NCBI GenBank assembly: GCA_017614625.1
Contig: JAGABK010000068.1
Location: forward strand, 1-26,314
Direction: 5' to 3'
Length of the DNA: 26,314 bases
Source: Spirochaetales bacterium
GTDB taxonomy: Bacteria > Spirochaetota > Spirochaetia > Sphaerochaetales > Sphaerochaetaceae
The position numbers and the translations under genes are program-made. The notes beneath the pieces are model-generated. The model was given only the letters and a program-made list of their open reading frames with translations. It was not told where the DNA came from and ran no database searches. Shown piece by piece: positions 8,417-15,708 of the stretch. The first letter of the stretch is position 1, and each line of letters starts with the position of its first letter.

Positions 8417-8420
8417 CTTA

Positions 8421-9158
8421 TCAGCCTATCAGCATCGACGCCGCGTCGTCGTCTATGAACAGATACCACTGCGGGTGCGTCTTGAGCAGCGTGGCGGGAA
8501 CCATATTGTTCACTTTCTGCGTTATAGTGTCATAGACGGCTTTGGCTTTGACCTTGTGGGGCACGACGGACACTATGGCCCTACACGCCATGATCTGCTT
8601 CGGGAGCATCGAGATGGCCTGTTTCGGGACATCGTCCTCCGTTGCGAACCAGCCCTCGCCCACCTGCTGCATGCGGCACTTGTGGTCCAGGTTCACGACC
8701 CTGTAGGCCTCGGTCGCATCGAAGTCCGCCGGCGGGTCGTTGAACGCGATGTGCCCGTTCTCGCCTATTCCGATCAGACCCACATCGACCTCCTCGCTGC
8801 GCAGGGCCTTTGTGAGTTCCTCAATGTTGGCCTTCACATCGCCTTCTCCGTTGACGAAATGTGCCGCAGCCGGATGGACGATGTTGACGAACCTCTCCTT
8901 CAGATACTTGCGGAACGATGCGATGTGGCTCTCCGGAAGACCCACGTACTCGTCCAGATGGAACATCTCGACCCTGGACCAGTCCACGTCGAGCTTCACC
9001 AGGGCCTCGAACATCTCGAACTGGCTTGCACCGGTCGACAGAATGATCCTGGCATGTCCCTTACTTGCTATGGCTTCATTGATGAGCTGGGCGGCCTTGA
9101 TTGCCGCCTTGCGTCCGTTCTCCGCTGCTATGGCGGAAACAGAAATGTTGATGTTCAT
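8421..9158 (-). CDS. nagB: Glucosamine-6-phosphate deaminase
   Basis: Converts glucosamine 6-phosphate to fructose 6-phosphate and ammonia in the cytoplasm, the last step in feeding GlcNAc into glycolysis. The 245-residue length is near the family norm. Visible motifs are the phosphate loop LSTGASQ at 40-46, HLDEYVGL at 68-74 with the catalytic Asp69, and GIGENGHIAFNDPP at 130-143 with the ring-opening His136; Asp141 stands where E. coli has Glu148. The ATG at 9158 is chosen because GAGGTG lies four bases upstream and the beta strand begins there; 11 upstream in-frame residues overlap nagA. The nagA stop is seven bases away, so the two genes form an operon and translation is probably coupled. 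Confidence 0.95.
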   Translation of the reverse strand: MNINISVSAIAAENGRKAAIKAAQLINEAIASKGHARIILSTGASQFEMFEALVKLDVDWSRVEMFHLDEYVGLPESHIASFRKYLKERFVNIVHPAAAHFVNGEGDVKANIEELTKALRSEEVDVGLIGIGENGHIAFNDPPADFDATEAYRVVNLDHKCRMQQVGEGWFATEDDVPKQAISMLPKQIMACRAIVSVVPHKVKAKAVYDTITQKVNNMVPATLLKTHPQWYLFIDDDAASMLIG

Positions 9159-9165
9159 ATTCACC

Positions 9166-10320
9166 TCACAGAACGGCATTGCCGTCCACATAAACCTGTT
9201 TTATTCCGATGTTGCCGTCACAGACCACAAGGTCCGCGCGTTTTCCCGCCTCTATGGATCCGATCTCCCCGTCCAGACCGGCCAGAGCAGCCGGCTGCAG
9301 GCACAGTATCCTCGAGACCTCGTCCAGTCCGAGCCCCATGATGCAGTGGAGCGTCCTTGCCAGCCTGTCTCCGGTGGCCACGCTTCCCGCGAAACAGGAC
9401 CGGTCGGTGAGCTTCGCGATCCCGCCCTCTATTATGCACGGCATGCCGTTGTTCTTCGGACCCAGCACCGACGGCCCTTCGGGCATACCGGCACCTCTCA
9501 TGCTGTCGGAGCATGCGGTGATCCTGCCGTGGTCCTTGAGCTTGAAGATCATCCTCAGAAGGTCGGGCGGAAGGTGCAGTCCGTCGCAGATAAGCTCCAC
9601 GTTCATTCCGTCAATCAGATACCCGCTCTCAACTGCGCCCAGGATGCGGAAGCCTCCCCTTCTCGTGATCGTACTCATGCCGCTGTAGAAATGGGTAAGC
9701 ATGTTCAGGCCGTGGTCATAGGCCTCGGAAACCACATCGTATGTGGCAGCCGTGTGCGCCGCGGAGACCAGGATTCCGTGTGCGACCATGTCGTCGATGA
9801 AGCGCATGGCACCCGGAAGCTCCGGGGCCACGGACCATCTTCCCACAAGACCTCCGGCGGCCTCCAGCATGCGGTTGTAATGCTCCGGCTCGGGGTTGCG
9901 TATGTAACGGGGGTTCTGGGCGCCCTTCATCTCCATGTCGAAGTACGGTCCCTCGAGATGAAGAGCAGGCATCTTCGCACACAACGGCAGCCTGTTCTGC
10001 GCCTGTTCCCTGTGAATCTGCTTGAAATTCTCAAAGAAGGCCATCATTTCATCATCGGAACTGGTGAGCGTGGTCGGAAAGCAGGTCGTGGTCCCGTGCT
10101 TTGCGAGGCTCTGTGCTGCGCCCGTGATGTCGGATGCCGCGCCGTCCATGAAATCGAAACCGCCGCTTCCGTGCGTGTGCAGGTCCACGAATCCGGGCAT
10201 GATGAAACACTCCGGTTCCGGACACGGATGCTCCTTTATCCCGGTGATTCTTCCGTTCTCAAATGCGAGGGTTCCGCTGATTATCCTGTCCTTCAGGACT
10301 ATCTTTCCTTTGAGCTCCAT
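9166..10320 (-). CDS. nagA: N-acetylglucosamine-6-phosphate deacetylase
   Basis: Removes acetate from GlcNAc 6-phosphate to give glucosamine 6-phosphate, the substrate of the adjacent nagB product. The 384 residues show the amidohydrolase order: HTHG (His48, His50), HLEGP with metal ligand Glu123, AAHT (His189), LTHFYSGM (His210), ICDGLH at 244-249 and CSDSM with catalytic Asp272. The C-terminus GSIEAGKRADLVVCD is the typical small composite domain. The start ATG has no Shine-Dalgarno, but a perfect TATAAT lies seven bases before it, so the nagAB message may be leaderless. It is divergent from the ABC importer, with 121 bases between. No GlcNAc kinase or PTS gene is visible, so the entry route for GlcNAc 6-phosphate lies elsewhere or in the importer. 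Confidence 0.96.
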   Translation of the reverse strand: MELKGKIVLKDRIISGTLAFENGRITGIKEHPCPEPECFIMPGFVDLHTHGSGGFDFMDGAASDITGAAQSLAKHGTTTCFPTTLTSSDDEMMAFFENFKQIHREQAQNRLPLCAKMPALHLEGPYFDMEMKGAQNPRYIRNPEPEHYNRMLEAAGGLVGRWSVAPELPGAMRFIDDMVAHGILVSAAHTAATYDVVSEAYDHGLNMLTHFYSGMSTITRRGGFRILGAVESGYLIDGMNVELICDGLHLPPDLLRMIFKLKDHGRITACSDSMRGAGMPEGPSVLGPKNNGMPCIIEGGIAKLTDRSCFAGSVATGDRLARTLHCIMGLGLDEVSRILCLQPAALAGLDGEIGSIEAGKRADLVVCDGNIGIKQVYVDGNAVL

Positions 10321-10327
10321 GGCCCCG

Positions 10328-10336
10328 ATTATAGCA
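10328..10336 (-). promoter_or_regulatory. Extended -10 promoter of nagAB, apparently leaderless
   Basis: Minus strand: TGCTATAAT (extended -10, perfect hexamer at plus 10328-10333), then CGGGGCC and ATG. A TTGGAA -35-like hexamer lies 19 bases upstream, a poor spacing that an extended -10 can tolerate. Confidence 0.6.
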
Positions 10337-10377
10337 CATTTCCGACGCTTCTTTCCAATTCCGAAGCCGAACCCCTA

Positions 10378-10405
10378 TTGTTTTTAATGATCTTTATGAT
10401 AGAAT
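10378..10405 (+). promoter_or_regulatory. Promoter of the ABC importer operon
   Basis: TTGTTT (10378-10383) and TAGAAT (10400-10405) are separated by 16 bases. AGGAGG at 10427-10432 lies nine bases before the ATG at 10442. The promoter is divergent from the nagA promoter, so the two operons could share a regulator; no clear operator palindrome is visible. Confidence 0.5.
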
Positions 10406-10441
10406 TACCAAGCAATAGCATTTAATAGGAGGCTATATAAA

Positions 10442-11434
10442 ATGAAGAAAGCATTAGCAGTTCTTTTGATGCTGGCCGCTGTGTTCACAGTTTTCGCACA
10501 GGGCGCGGCAGAAGCAGATGCAGCTCAGGGCGCAAAGACCGAGAAGATGGAGTTGTACATCTACACAGGTGGAACAATCGATGAGTGTCAGGCTCTTATC
10601 GACGCATTCAATGTCAAGTATCCGAACGTAAAGTGCCAGATGGTGCAGGACAAGTCCGCCAACATCCCCACCAGAATCATCAACGGAGAGGAAGCGGATG
10701 TGATCATCCTTATCGCAAAGGAAAACCTCGATTCCATCCTCGACTACTATGTTCCCTACAAGACCGCTAACGATGCGCTGGTCGAAGATGTGTACAAGGA
10801 TTCGGAGTACAGGTATTATTCGATTTCCATGCCCCTGCAGACAATCATGTACAACACGGAAGAGGTCAAGGGCGACATGATTCCGAAGTCATGGTTTGAT
10901 CTTGCAGATCCCAAGTACAAGGGTCACATCGTTCTGACAAGCCCCTCGACCGGAAGCGGATATGCCCAGCTCTATATGCTCTACAAGCTTTCCGGAGACA
11001 ATCTCGAGCTTGCAAAGAAGATTGCAGAGAACGGAACGACATACCTTCCGGATTCAACGACAGGTCCTGCCGCTGTTGAAAGAGGAGAGTTCTGGTTCAC
11101 TCTCACAGGAGAGAAGAACGTCGCCACAGCCATGGCAAAAGGCAGTCCCGTCAACTATCTCTATCCTGAAGAGGGAACAGGCCGCAGAGTCGAAGGTGCC
11201 GGAATCATCAAGAACGGAAAGAACCTTGAAGCCGCAAAGCTCTTCATGGACTGGCTGACAAGCACAGACGGTGCGGAGACTCTCAGAAGCCTGGGAAGAA
11301 GATCCGTTTCCTCTGCAGTCGCAGGTCCCGACTATCTGCCCGCACTCAACGAAATCAACTTCTTCGAGTACAACGACGCAGAAGCCGCTTCAATCAAGAA
11401 GGCTCTTCAGGCAGAGTTCAACACATATCTCTGA
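10442..11434 (+). CDS. ABC importer solute-binding protein, Fbp/Afu-like, not obviously ferric
   Basis: Predicted 330-residue periplasmic binding protein. Signal peptide MKKALAVLLMLAAVFTVFAQ, then the acidic GAAEAD stretch. The fold markers are LYIYTGGTIDE (residues 38-48), EADVIILIAKENLD, PKSWFDLADPKYKGHI at 148-163, STTGPAAVERGEF at 205-217 and AAKLFMDWLTS near 268, as in the ferric/phosphonate/hexose-phosphate group of binding proteins. Ferric FbpA proteins carry adjacent tyrosines just after the VENGE-type helix. Here residues 212-227 read VERGEFWFTLTGEKNV with no tyrosine pair, so iron is doubtful. AfuA-type hexose-phosphate binding is a plausible alternative, supported loosely by the sugar genes on both sides. 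It is followed by an attenuator-like hairpin and the ATPase and permease genes. Transporter family firm; ligand unknown. Confidence 0.85.
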   Translation: MKKALAVLLMLAAVFTVFAQGAAEADAAQGAKTEKMELYIYTGGTIDECQALIDAFNVKYPNVKCQMVQDKSANIPTRIINGEEADVIILIAKENLDSILDYYVPYKTANDALVEDVYKDSEYRYYSISMPLQTIMYNTEEVKGDMIPKSWFDLADPKYKGHIVLTSPSTGSGYAQLYMLYKLSGDNLELAKKIAENGTTYLPDSTTGPAAVERGEFWFTLTGEKNVATAMAKGSPVNYLYPEEGTGRRVEGAGIIKNGKNLEAAKLFMDWLTSTDGAETLRSLGRRSVSSAVAGPDYLPALNEINFFEYNDAEAASIKKALQAEFNTYL

Positions 11435-11457
11435 TTGCAAGACACAATCCTTCATCG

Positions 11458-11490
11458 GGGCTGCCTGCCTGGCGGGCGGCCCTGTTTTTT
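11458..11490 (+). terminator. Intra-operon terminator or attenuator
   Basis: A G+C-rich hairpin (GGGCTGCCT paired with GGGCGGCCC, allowing G-U pairs) is followed by TGTTTTTT. It lies between the binding-protein gene and the ATPase gene. Partial termination here would let the binding protein be made in excess over the membrane parts, as is common for such operons. Confidence 0.75.
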
Positions 11491-11530
11491 CCCAACCACC
11501 AATCATACCGACTAGGAGAAACTACTTCTT

Positions 11531-12652
11531 ATGAGCAAGAACGTAAGATATGAGAATGTAAACAAGATTTTCGGACTTGGAACCAAGAACGAGGTCCATG
11601 CCCTCAAAGACATTTCCTTCACCATCAACGAAGGAGAGCTGTTCTGTCTTCTCGGACCTTCCGGCTGCGGAAAGACAACTCTTCTGAGAAACACTGCAGG
11701 ACTGGACACCATCACTTCGGGAAAAATGTTTTACGGCGACGTGGACATCTCCACCATTCCTCCCTACAAGAGGAACATCGGAATGGTCTTCCAGAGCTAT
11801 GCCCTCTACCCGCACATGACGATCTTCGAGAATGTTGCTTACGGTCTCAGGGTCCGCAAGGTTCCAAATGACATCGTGACGAAGAAGGTCACCGAGGTCA
11901 TGGAACTCGTCGGACTGCAGGAGGAACTCAAGAGAAACCCGAGCCCCACCGCCCTTTCCGGCGGACAGCAGCAGCGTGTCGCAATCGCGCGCGCCCTTGT
12001 CTACGATCCGGACGTCCTGCTTCTGGACGAGCCCCTGGCGAACCTCGACGCCAAGCTGCGCCGCTACATGAGAGCCGAGATCCGCAGGATCCAGAAGGCA
12101 ACCAACATCACAACCATCTTCGTAACCCATGACCAGGAAGAGGCCATGGCGGTCGGAGACAGGCTTGCAGTCCTGAGAAAGGGAATCGTCGAGCAGATCG
12201 GAACCTCCGACGAGCTTTACAACCAGCCCAATAACGCTTTCGTGGCGAACTTCATCGGAAAGATGAACTTCTTCAACGCGCACGTGATTGCGTCGAACAA
12301 TGAGGAGACGGTCGCGGAAATAGACAAGACCGGCATAAGGATAGCCATCAAGAAGGAGCGCAGACATGTGGATCCGCTTGTCGGAGACGTGGTCCTGGTC
12401 GGAGGAAGACCCGAATACCTCTCCGTCTCGTCGGAGGATGAGGACGACTCGATTCCGGGAACGGTCAGGATAATCCAGCACCTCGGATCATTCATCCGTT
12501 ATGAAGTGGAGATCAGCGGCGAAATCTCTCCCGTCACTCTGGAGATCGATATGGACAGCTTGCAGAAGAACATCCATGAAGGTGACAAGGTCTATGTCAC
12601 GTTCGACAGGAACAGGGTCGCCCTGTTCTCACCGGAGGGTAGGGATTTATGA
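11531..12652 (+). CDS. ABC importer ATPase (CUT1/Fbp type with C-terminal regulatory domain)
   Basis: Predicted 373-residue cytoplasmic ATPase that powers the importer. Visible are Walker A GPSGCGKT at 42-49, the Q-loop glutamine at 88, the signature LSGGQQQR at 142-149, Walker B LLLDEP at 163-168, the D-loop NLDAKL and the switch His200. Residues after about 240 form an OB-fold/TOBE-type C-terminal domain (GGRPEYLSVS, IIQHLGSFIRYEVE), usual in ATPases of sugar, ferric and polyamine importers. AGGAG lies 12 bases before the ATG, a long spacing. The stop overlaps the permease start as ATGA, so translation of the two is coupled. Confidence 0.95.
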   Translation: MSKNVRYENVNKIFGLGTKNEVHALKDISFTINEGELFCLLGPSGCGKTTLLRNTAGLDTITSGKMFYGDVDISTIPPYKRNIGMVFQSYALYPHMTIFENVAYGLRVRKVPNDIVTKKVTEVMELVGLQEELKRNPSPTALSGGQQQRVAIARALVYDPDVLLLDEPLANLDAKLRRYMRAEIRRIQKATNITTIFVTHDQEEAMAVGDRLAVLRKGIVEQIGTSDELYNQPNNAFVANFIGKMNFFNAHVIASNNEETVAEIDKTGIRIAIKKERRHVDPLVGDVVLVGGRPEYLSVSSEDEDDSIPGTVRIIQHLGSFIRYEVEISGEISPVTLEIDMDSLQKNIHEGDKVYVTFDRNRVALFSPEGRDL

Positions 12653-14385
12653 GCAAGAAATACTCCATGATCGAGAATGGAGCGGAGACGAGCAAGATAA
12701 AGAAGTTCTTTCAGAAAGACTTCTCGCAGGTAATCATTTTTGCGATTCCCATGCTGTTCCTTGCCGTGTTCCTGCTCTACCCTATGGGAATTACGCTTCT
12801 CAGGGCATTCTGGAAACCGGCCAGTTACAATTTCAAGTTCACAGGCTGGTCACTCGACGGATTCAGACAGTTCTTCAGGACAAAGCTCTACCTCAAGAGC
12901 CTGCGCAATTCCGTGGTCGTCAGCACATCGGTCACCCTGTTGACCTTGCTGATCGGTGTTCCGATGGGCTATTGTGTCGCCAGGGTCAAGATCCCCGGGA
13001 AAAAGCTTCTTGTATCCCTCGGAATTCTCCCGATCATCATGCCGTCCTTTGTAGGTGCATACACCTGGGTCATCCTTCTTGGAAAAAACGGAATCCTGAG
13101 AGTGGCCCTCAACTGGATCCTGAACCCTTTCGGCATCAAGATTCCCAGCATCTACGGAATGTTCGGAATGATCCTGTGCATGACCCTCACCTACTATCCG
13201 TTCGTGTTCCAGATGGCATACGGTGCATTCTCGGGAGCGAACGCGCTTCTTGAGGAATCGGCCATGCTCATGGGTGCAGGCAAGGCAAGGATCATGAGGA
13301 CGATCACGCTGCCGCTGATCATCCCCTCCCTCGGAGCAGCGGCCCTTCTGGTCTTCGTCAGGGCAATCGGAAACTTCGGTATCCCGGCAGTCATCGGCGG
13401 AAACAATTATGTGCTTCCGACTCTGATCTCATTCGCCTATTCCGGTGACGGAGACATCAATTTCTCTTCGTCAATCGCAGTTCTGAACGTTGCAATTACC
13501 GCAATCGTCCTCTTCGTGCAGAAGTACATCGTCTCCAGACGCGAGTACGAGACAATCTCATCCAGCCACGTCGAAGTGAAACAGCATGAGGGAGTCGGTG
13601 CAAGGGTCTTCGCCATCATCCTGTGCCTGATTGTCCTTATCTTCTCGCTGCTTCCCCAGGTGACCATCATCGTGATGTCGTTCTTCAAGAACTGGACAGG
13701 TCTTCTTCCCACAGGCTTTACTCTTGACAACTACATCTCGATTCCCAGGAAAGCACACAGGGAACTGTTCAATTCGTTCTTCCTATCCATTGTCGCAACC
13801 ATGCTCTGCGCCATCTTCGGTTCGATCCTCGCATACATCACCGAGAGAAAGAAACCCAAGGGAGCGTCTCTGCTGGACCTCTCCATCATGGCTCCGTTCA
13901 TTCTGCCGGGCACGGTTGTTTCCATTGCGCTGATCTCTGCATTCGGCGGAAACAGCGTGTTCAAACTGACAGGAACATATACGATCCTGCTTATCTCCTA
14001 CATGATAAGAAGAACCCCGTATGTCTACCGCTCGGTTGCTGCCAACCTCACCCAGCTGAACCCGTCGCTTGAGGAAGCGAGTACGATAAGCGGCGCGACC
14101 TGGTTCTACACATTCAGGAAAGTCAGCGTGCCTCTCATCATGCCGTCCATCATCTCCGGTTCGGTAATGACTCTCACGACCCTGCTCCAGGAGTTGAGCA
14201 CGACAATCCTTCTCTCCGGAGCAAGAACGAGAACCGTCCCGATCCTTATCTACAATGCGGTTCTTGCGAACAGTCTCGGACAGGCAAGCGCTTTGTCGAC
14301 TGTCCTGCTCATCGTGGTATTCATCATCATTTACGCGATGAACAGCAGAAAGGGAACAAATCTGGCTTCCTCGATGAAGATGTAA
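12649..14385 (+). CDS. ABC importer permease, two fused membrane domains
   Basis: Predicted 578-residue inner-membrane protein that contains both permease halves, as in FbpB/AfuB-type systems. Hydrophobic segments fill roughly residues 28-50, 88-112, 120-145, 170-195 and 220-290 in the first half and a matching set from about 322 to 570. Each half has a coupling EAA-type loop: EESAMLMGAGKARIMRTITL at about 202-221 and EEASTISGATWFYTFRKVSV at about 475-494. GGGTAGGG lies just upstream, and the ATG overlaps the ATPase stop. It ends 17 bases before a strong terminator. The substrate is set by the binding protein and remains open. Confidence 0.94.
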   Translation: MSKKYSMIENGAETSKIKKFFQKDFSQVIIFAIPMLFLAVFLLYPMGITLLRAFWKPASYNFKFTGWSLDGFRQFFRTKLYLKSLRNSVVVSTSVTLLTLLIGVPMGYCVARVKIPGKKLLVSLGILPIIMPSFVGAYTWVILLGKNGILRVALNWILNPFGIKIPSIYGMFGMILCMTLTYYPFVFQMAYGAFSGANALLEESAMLMGAGKARIMRTITLPLIIPSLGAAALLVFVRAIGNFGIPAVIGGNNYVLPTLISFAYSGDGDINFSSSIAVLNVAITAIVLFVQKYIVSRREYETISSSHVEVKQHEGVGARVFAIILCLIVLIFSLLPQVTIIVMSFFKNWTGLLPTGFTLDNYISIPRKAHRELFNSFFLSIVATMLCAIFGSILAYITERKKPKGASLLDLSIMAPFILPGTVVSIALISAFGGNSVFKLTGTYTILLISYMIRRTPYVYRSVAANLTQLNPSLEEASTISGATWFYTFRKVSVPLIMPSIISGSVMTLTTLLQELSTTILLSGARTRTVPILIYNAVLANSLGQASALSTVLLIVVFIIIYAMNSRKGTNLASSMKM

Positions 14386-14402
14386 TCGTTGTCAAATTGC
14401 AG

Positions 14403-14436
14403 AAAAGGCCTGTACCGATCGGTGCAGGCCTTTTTT
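14403..14436. terminator. Bidirectional intrinsic terminator
   Basis: A long stem (AAAAGGCCTG / CAGGCCTTTT with an inner ACCG/CGGT pairing) is flanked by T-runs on both strands. It separates the convergent permease gene and the AGE-family epimerase gene and can end both operons. Confidence 0.92.
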
Positions 14437-14438
14437 CT

Positions 14439-15704
14439 TCATCCGAGAAGCTCGCAGATGAGAAGCAGGTTGCGCGTTATATGGAACGGATCCTTGACAG
14501 GAAGGGCCACAACCTTCTCCTGCGGAAGGCCTTCCCTGGTGAGGATCTGAATCCACTCCCCCACATTCCTGTCAGGATTGGGGAAATGTGAGAAAACATA
14601 GTCGAAGGTCCTGTCATGGATATCCAGGAATTCCGGGTCTCCGGTCTTTAGGTAGAACCTCAATGAAGCATACAGGGTCTCGGAATGGACCCACCAGAGC
14701 TTGTCGCCCCACCCGCCTTTGACCAGCGTCACGGTAGGCTCCGGGGAATCGGACTCGAAGACAAGCGGGTCTCCGTCGATGTTCACGAAATGCAGGATGC
14801 CGCCGTACTGCGCATCCCAGCCGGCACTGAACGCGGTCTTCATGATCAGGGCCGCTGCATCGGAAATGTCATTTCTTCCAAGAATTACAGCTGCATCATC
14901 CAGGAACCATGAATCCTCAATGGAATGGCCCGGATTGATATGGTTGCCCAGAAGCCCTGGAACACGGCTGTTGTCGCTTCCTATGACCTCATGGATGAGA
15001 GAAGACCCGTCCCTGAAGTTGTCTATGACATCACAGGCCGTCTTTTCCATGTCGGACAGCAGCCTTGAAGCGAAGGTCCGGTCGAACCTCATGGCCGCAC
15101 AGTGCAGTTCCCTTGCCACGTTGGTGAGTATCATGGGGATTCCGTGGGCCCTGTAGGCGCTTCCCAGAGGATAAGGCAGCGTATTGAACTTTCCGCTCTC
15201 CACCCTTTCGACAACGGAGAGGTAAAGGTTCTTTCCGAAAGCGTAGGCTTCTCCGTCCCCCGATGCGACGGAATAGGCGGCCATGCCGATTATCACGAAG
15301 CAGTCGGCGTAGATGCTCATGTCAAGGGTATCGTATGAACCCACCTTCTTCGGCGTCCCGTCGCGCTCCATCAGGAAAATGCAGCGCCAGTCGTCCTCTC
15401 CCATCAGGCAATGGGAGCGCAGGAACGAGTACCCGGATTCCGCAAGACGCAAGAACTCCTTCCTTTCCTCTTCTGAAAAAAGCGGGGCCTGTGTCGAGGC
15501 GAGCCGTGAGAACATCCAAAGGAAGCGTCCCTGGCTCCAGGTGTACTTGTCATGGGAGACCAGATTCTCACCCCTGTTGTCGAAACAGTTCAGATAACCC
15601 CCGAACTGCCTGTCCTCGCAGCGCGGGAGCCAGAAACCGAGGATGTTCTCCTTCAGTTCCCTTGAGTAGAAATTATACAGCTTCTTCCTGCAGGCCGGTT
15701 CCAT
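14439..15704 (-). CDS. AGE-family sugar 2-epimerase (GlcNAc/ManNAc or hexose type)
   Basis: Predicted 421-residue cytoplasmic enzyme of the N-acylglucosamine 2-epimerase family (PF07221), an (alpha/alpha)6 barrel that swaps configuration at C2 of GlcNAc/ManNAc, mannose/glucose or cellobiose. Visible: FGGYLNCFD at 34-42, YTWSQGRFLWMFSRL at 54-68, NPGHSIEDSW at 257-266 (His260, Glu263), KLWWVHSETL at 335-344 and DPFHITRNLLL at 405-415 (His408), matching the conserved catalytic histidines and glutamates. The length fits the family. It starts four bases after the mutase stop with little Shine-Dalgarno of its own, so translation is coupled. Nearby nagAB would suit a ManNAc-to-GlcNAc route, but the substrate cannot be fixed from sequence, and mannose 2-epimerase is an open alternative. 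Confidence 0.88.
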   Translation of the reverse strand: MEPACRKKLYNFYSRELKENILGFWLPRCEDRQFGGYLNCFDNRGENLVSHDKYTWSQGRFLWMFSRLASTQAPLFSEEERKEFLRLAESGYSFLRSHCLMGEDDWRCIFLMERDGTPKKVGSYDTLDMSIYADCFVIIGMAAYSVASGDGEAYAFGKNLYLSVVERVESGKFNTLPYPLGSAYRAHGIPMILTNVARELHCAAMRFDRTFASRLLSDMEKTACDVIDNFRDGSSLIHEVIGSDNSRVPGLLGNHINPGHSIEDSWFLDDAAVILGRNDISDAAALIMKTAFSAGWDAQYGGILHFVNIDGDPLVFESDSPEPTVTLVKGGWGDKLWWVHSETLYASLRFYLKTGDPEFLDIHDRTFDYVFSHFPNPDRNVGEWIQILTREGLPQEKVVALPVKDPFHITRNLLLICELLG

Positions 15705-15708
15705 CGAC

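Noticed and set aside
9209..9688. A separate gene overlapping nagA on the plus strand
   Set aside because: NagA has all catalytic motifs in full, and the opposite frames lack starts and family motifs.
10442..14385. Naming the importer fbpABC (ferric uptake)
   Set aside because: Motif order fits, but the ferric tyrosine pair is missing, so the symbol would imply a ligand not supported by the sequence.
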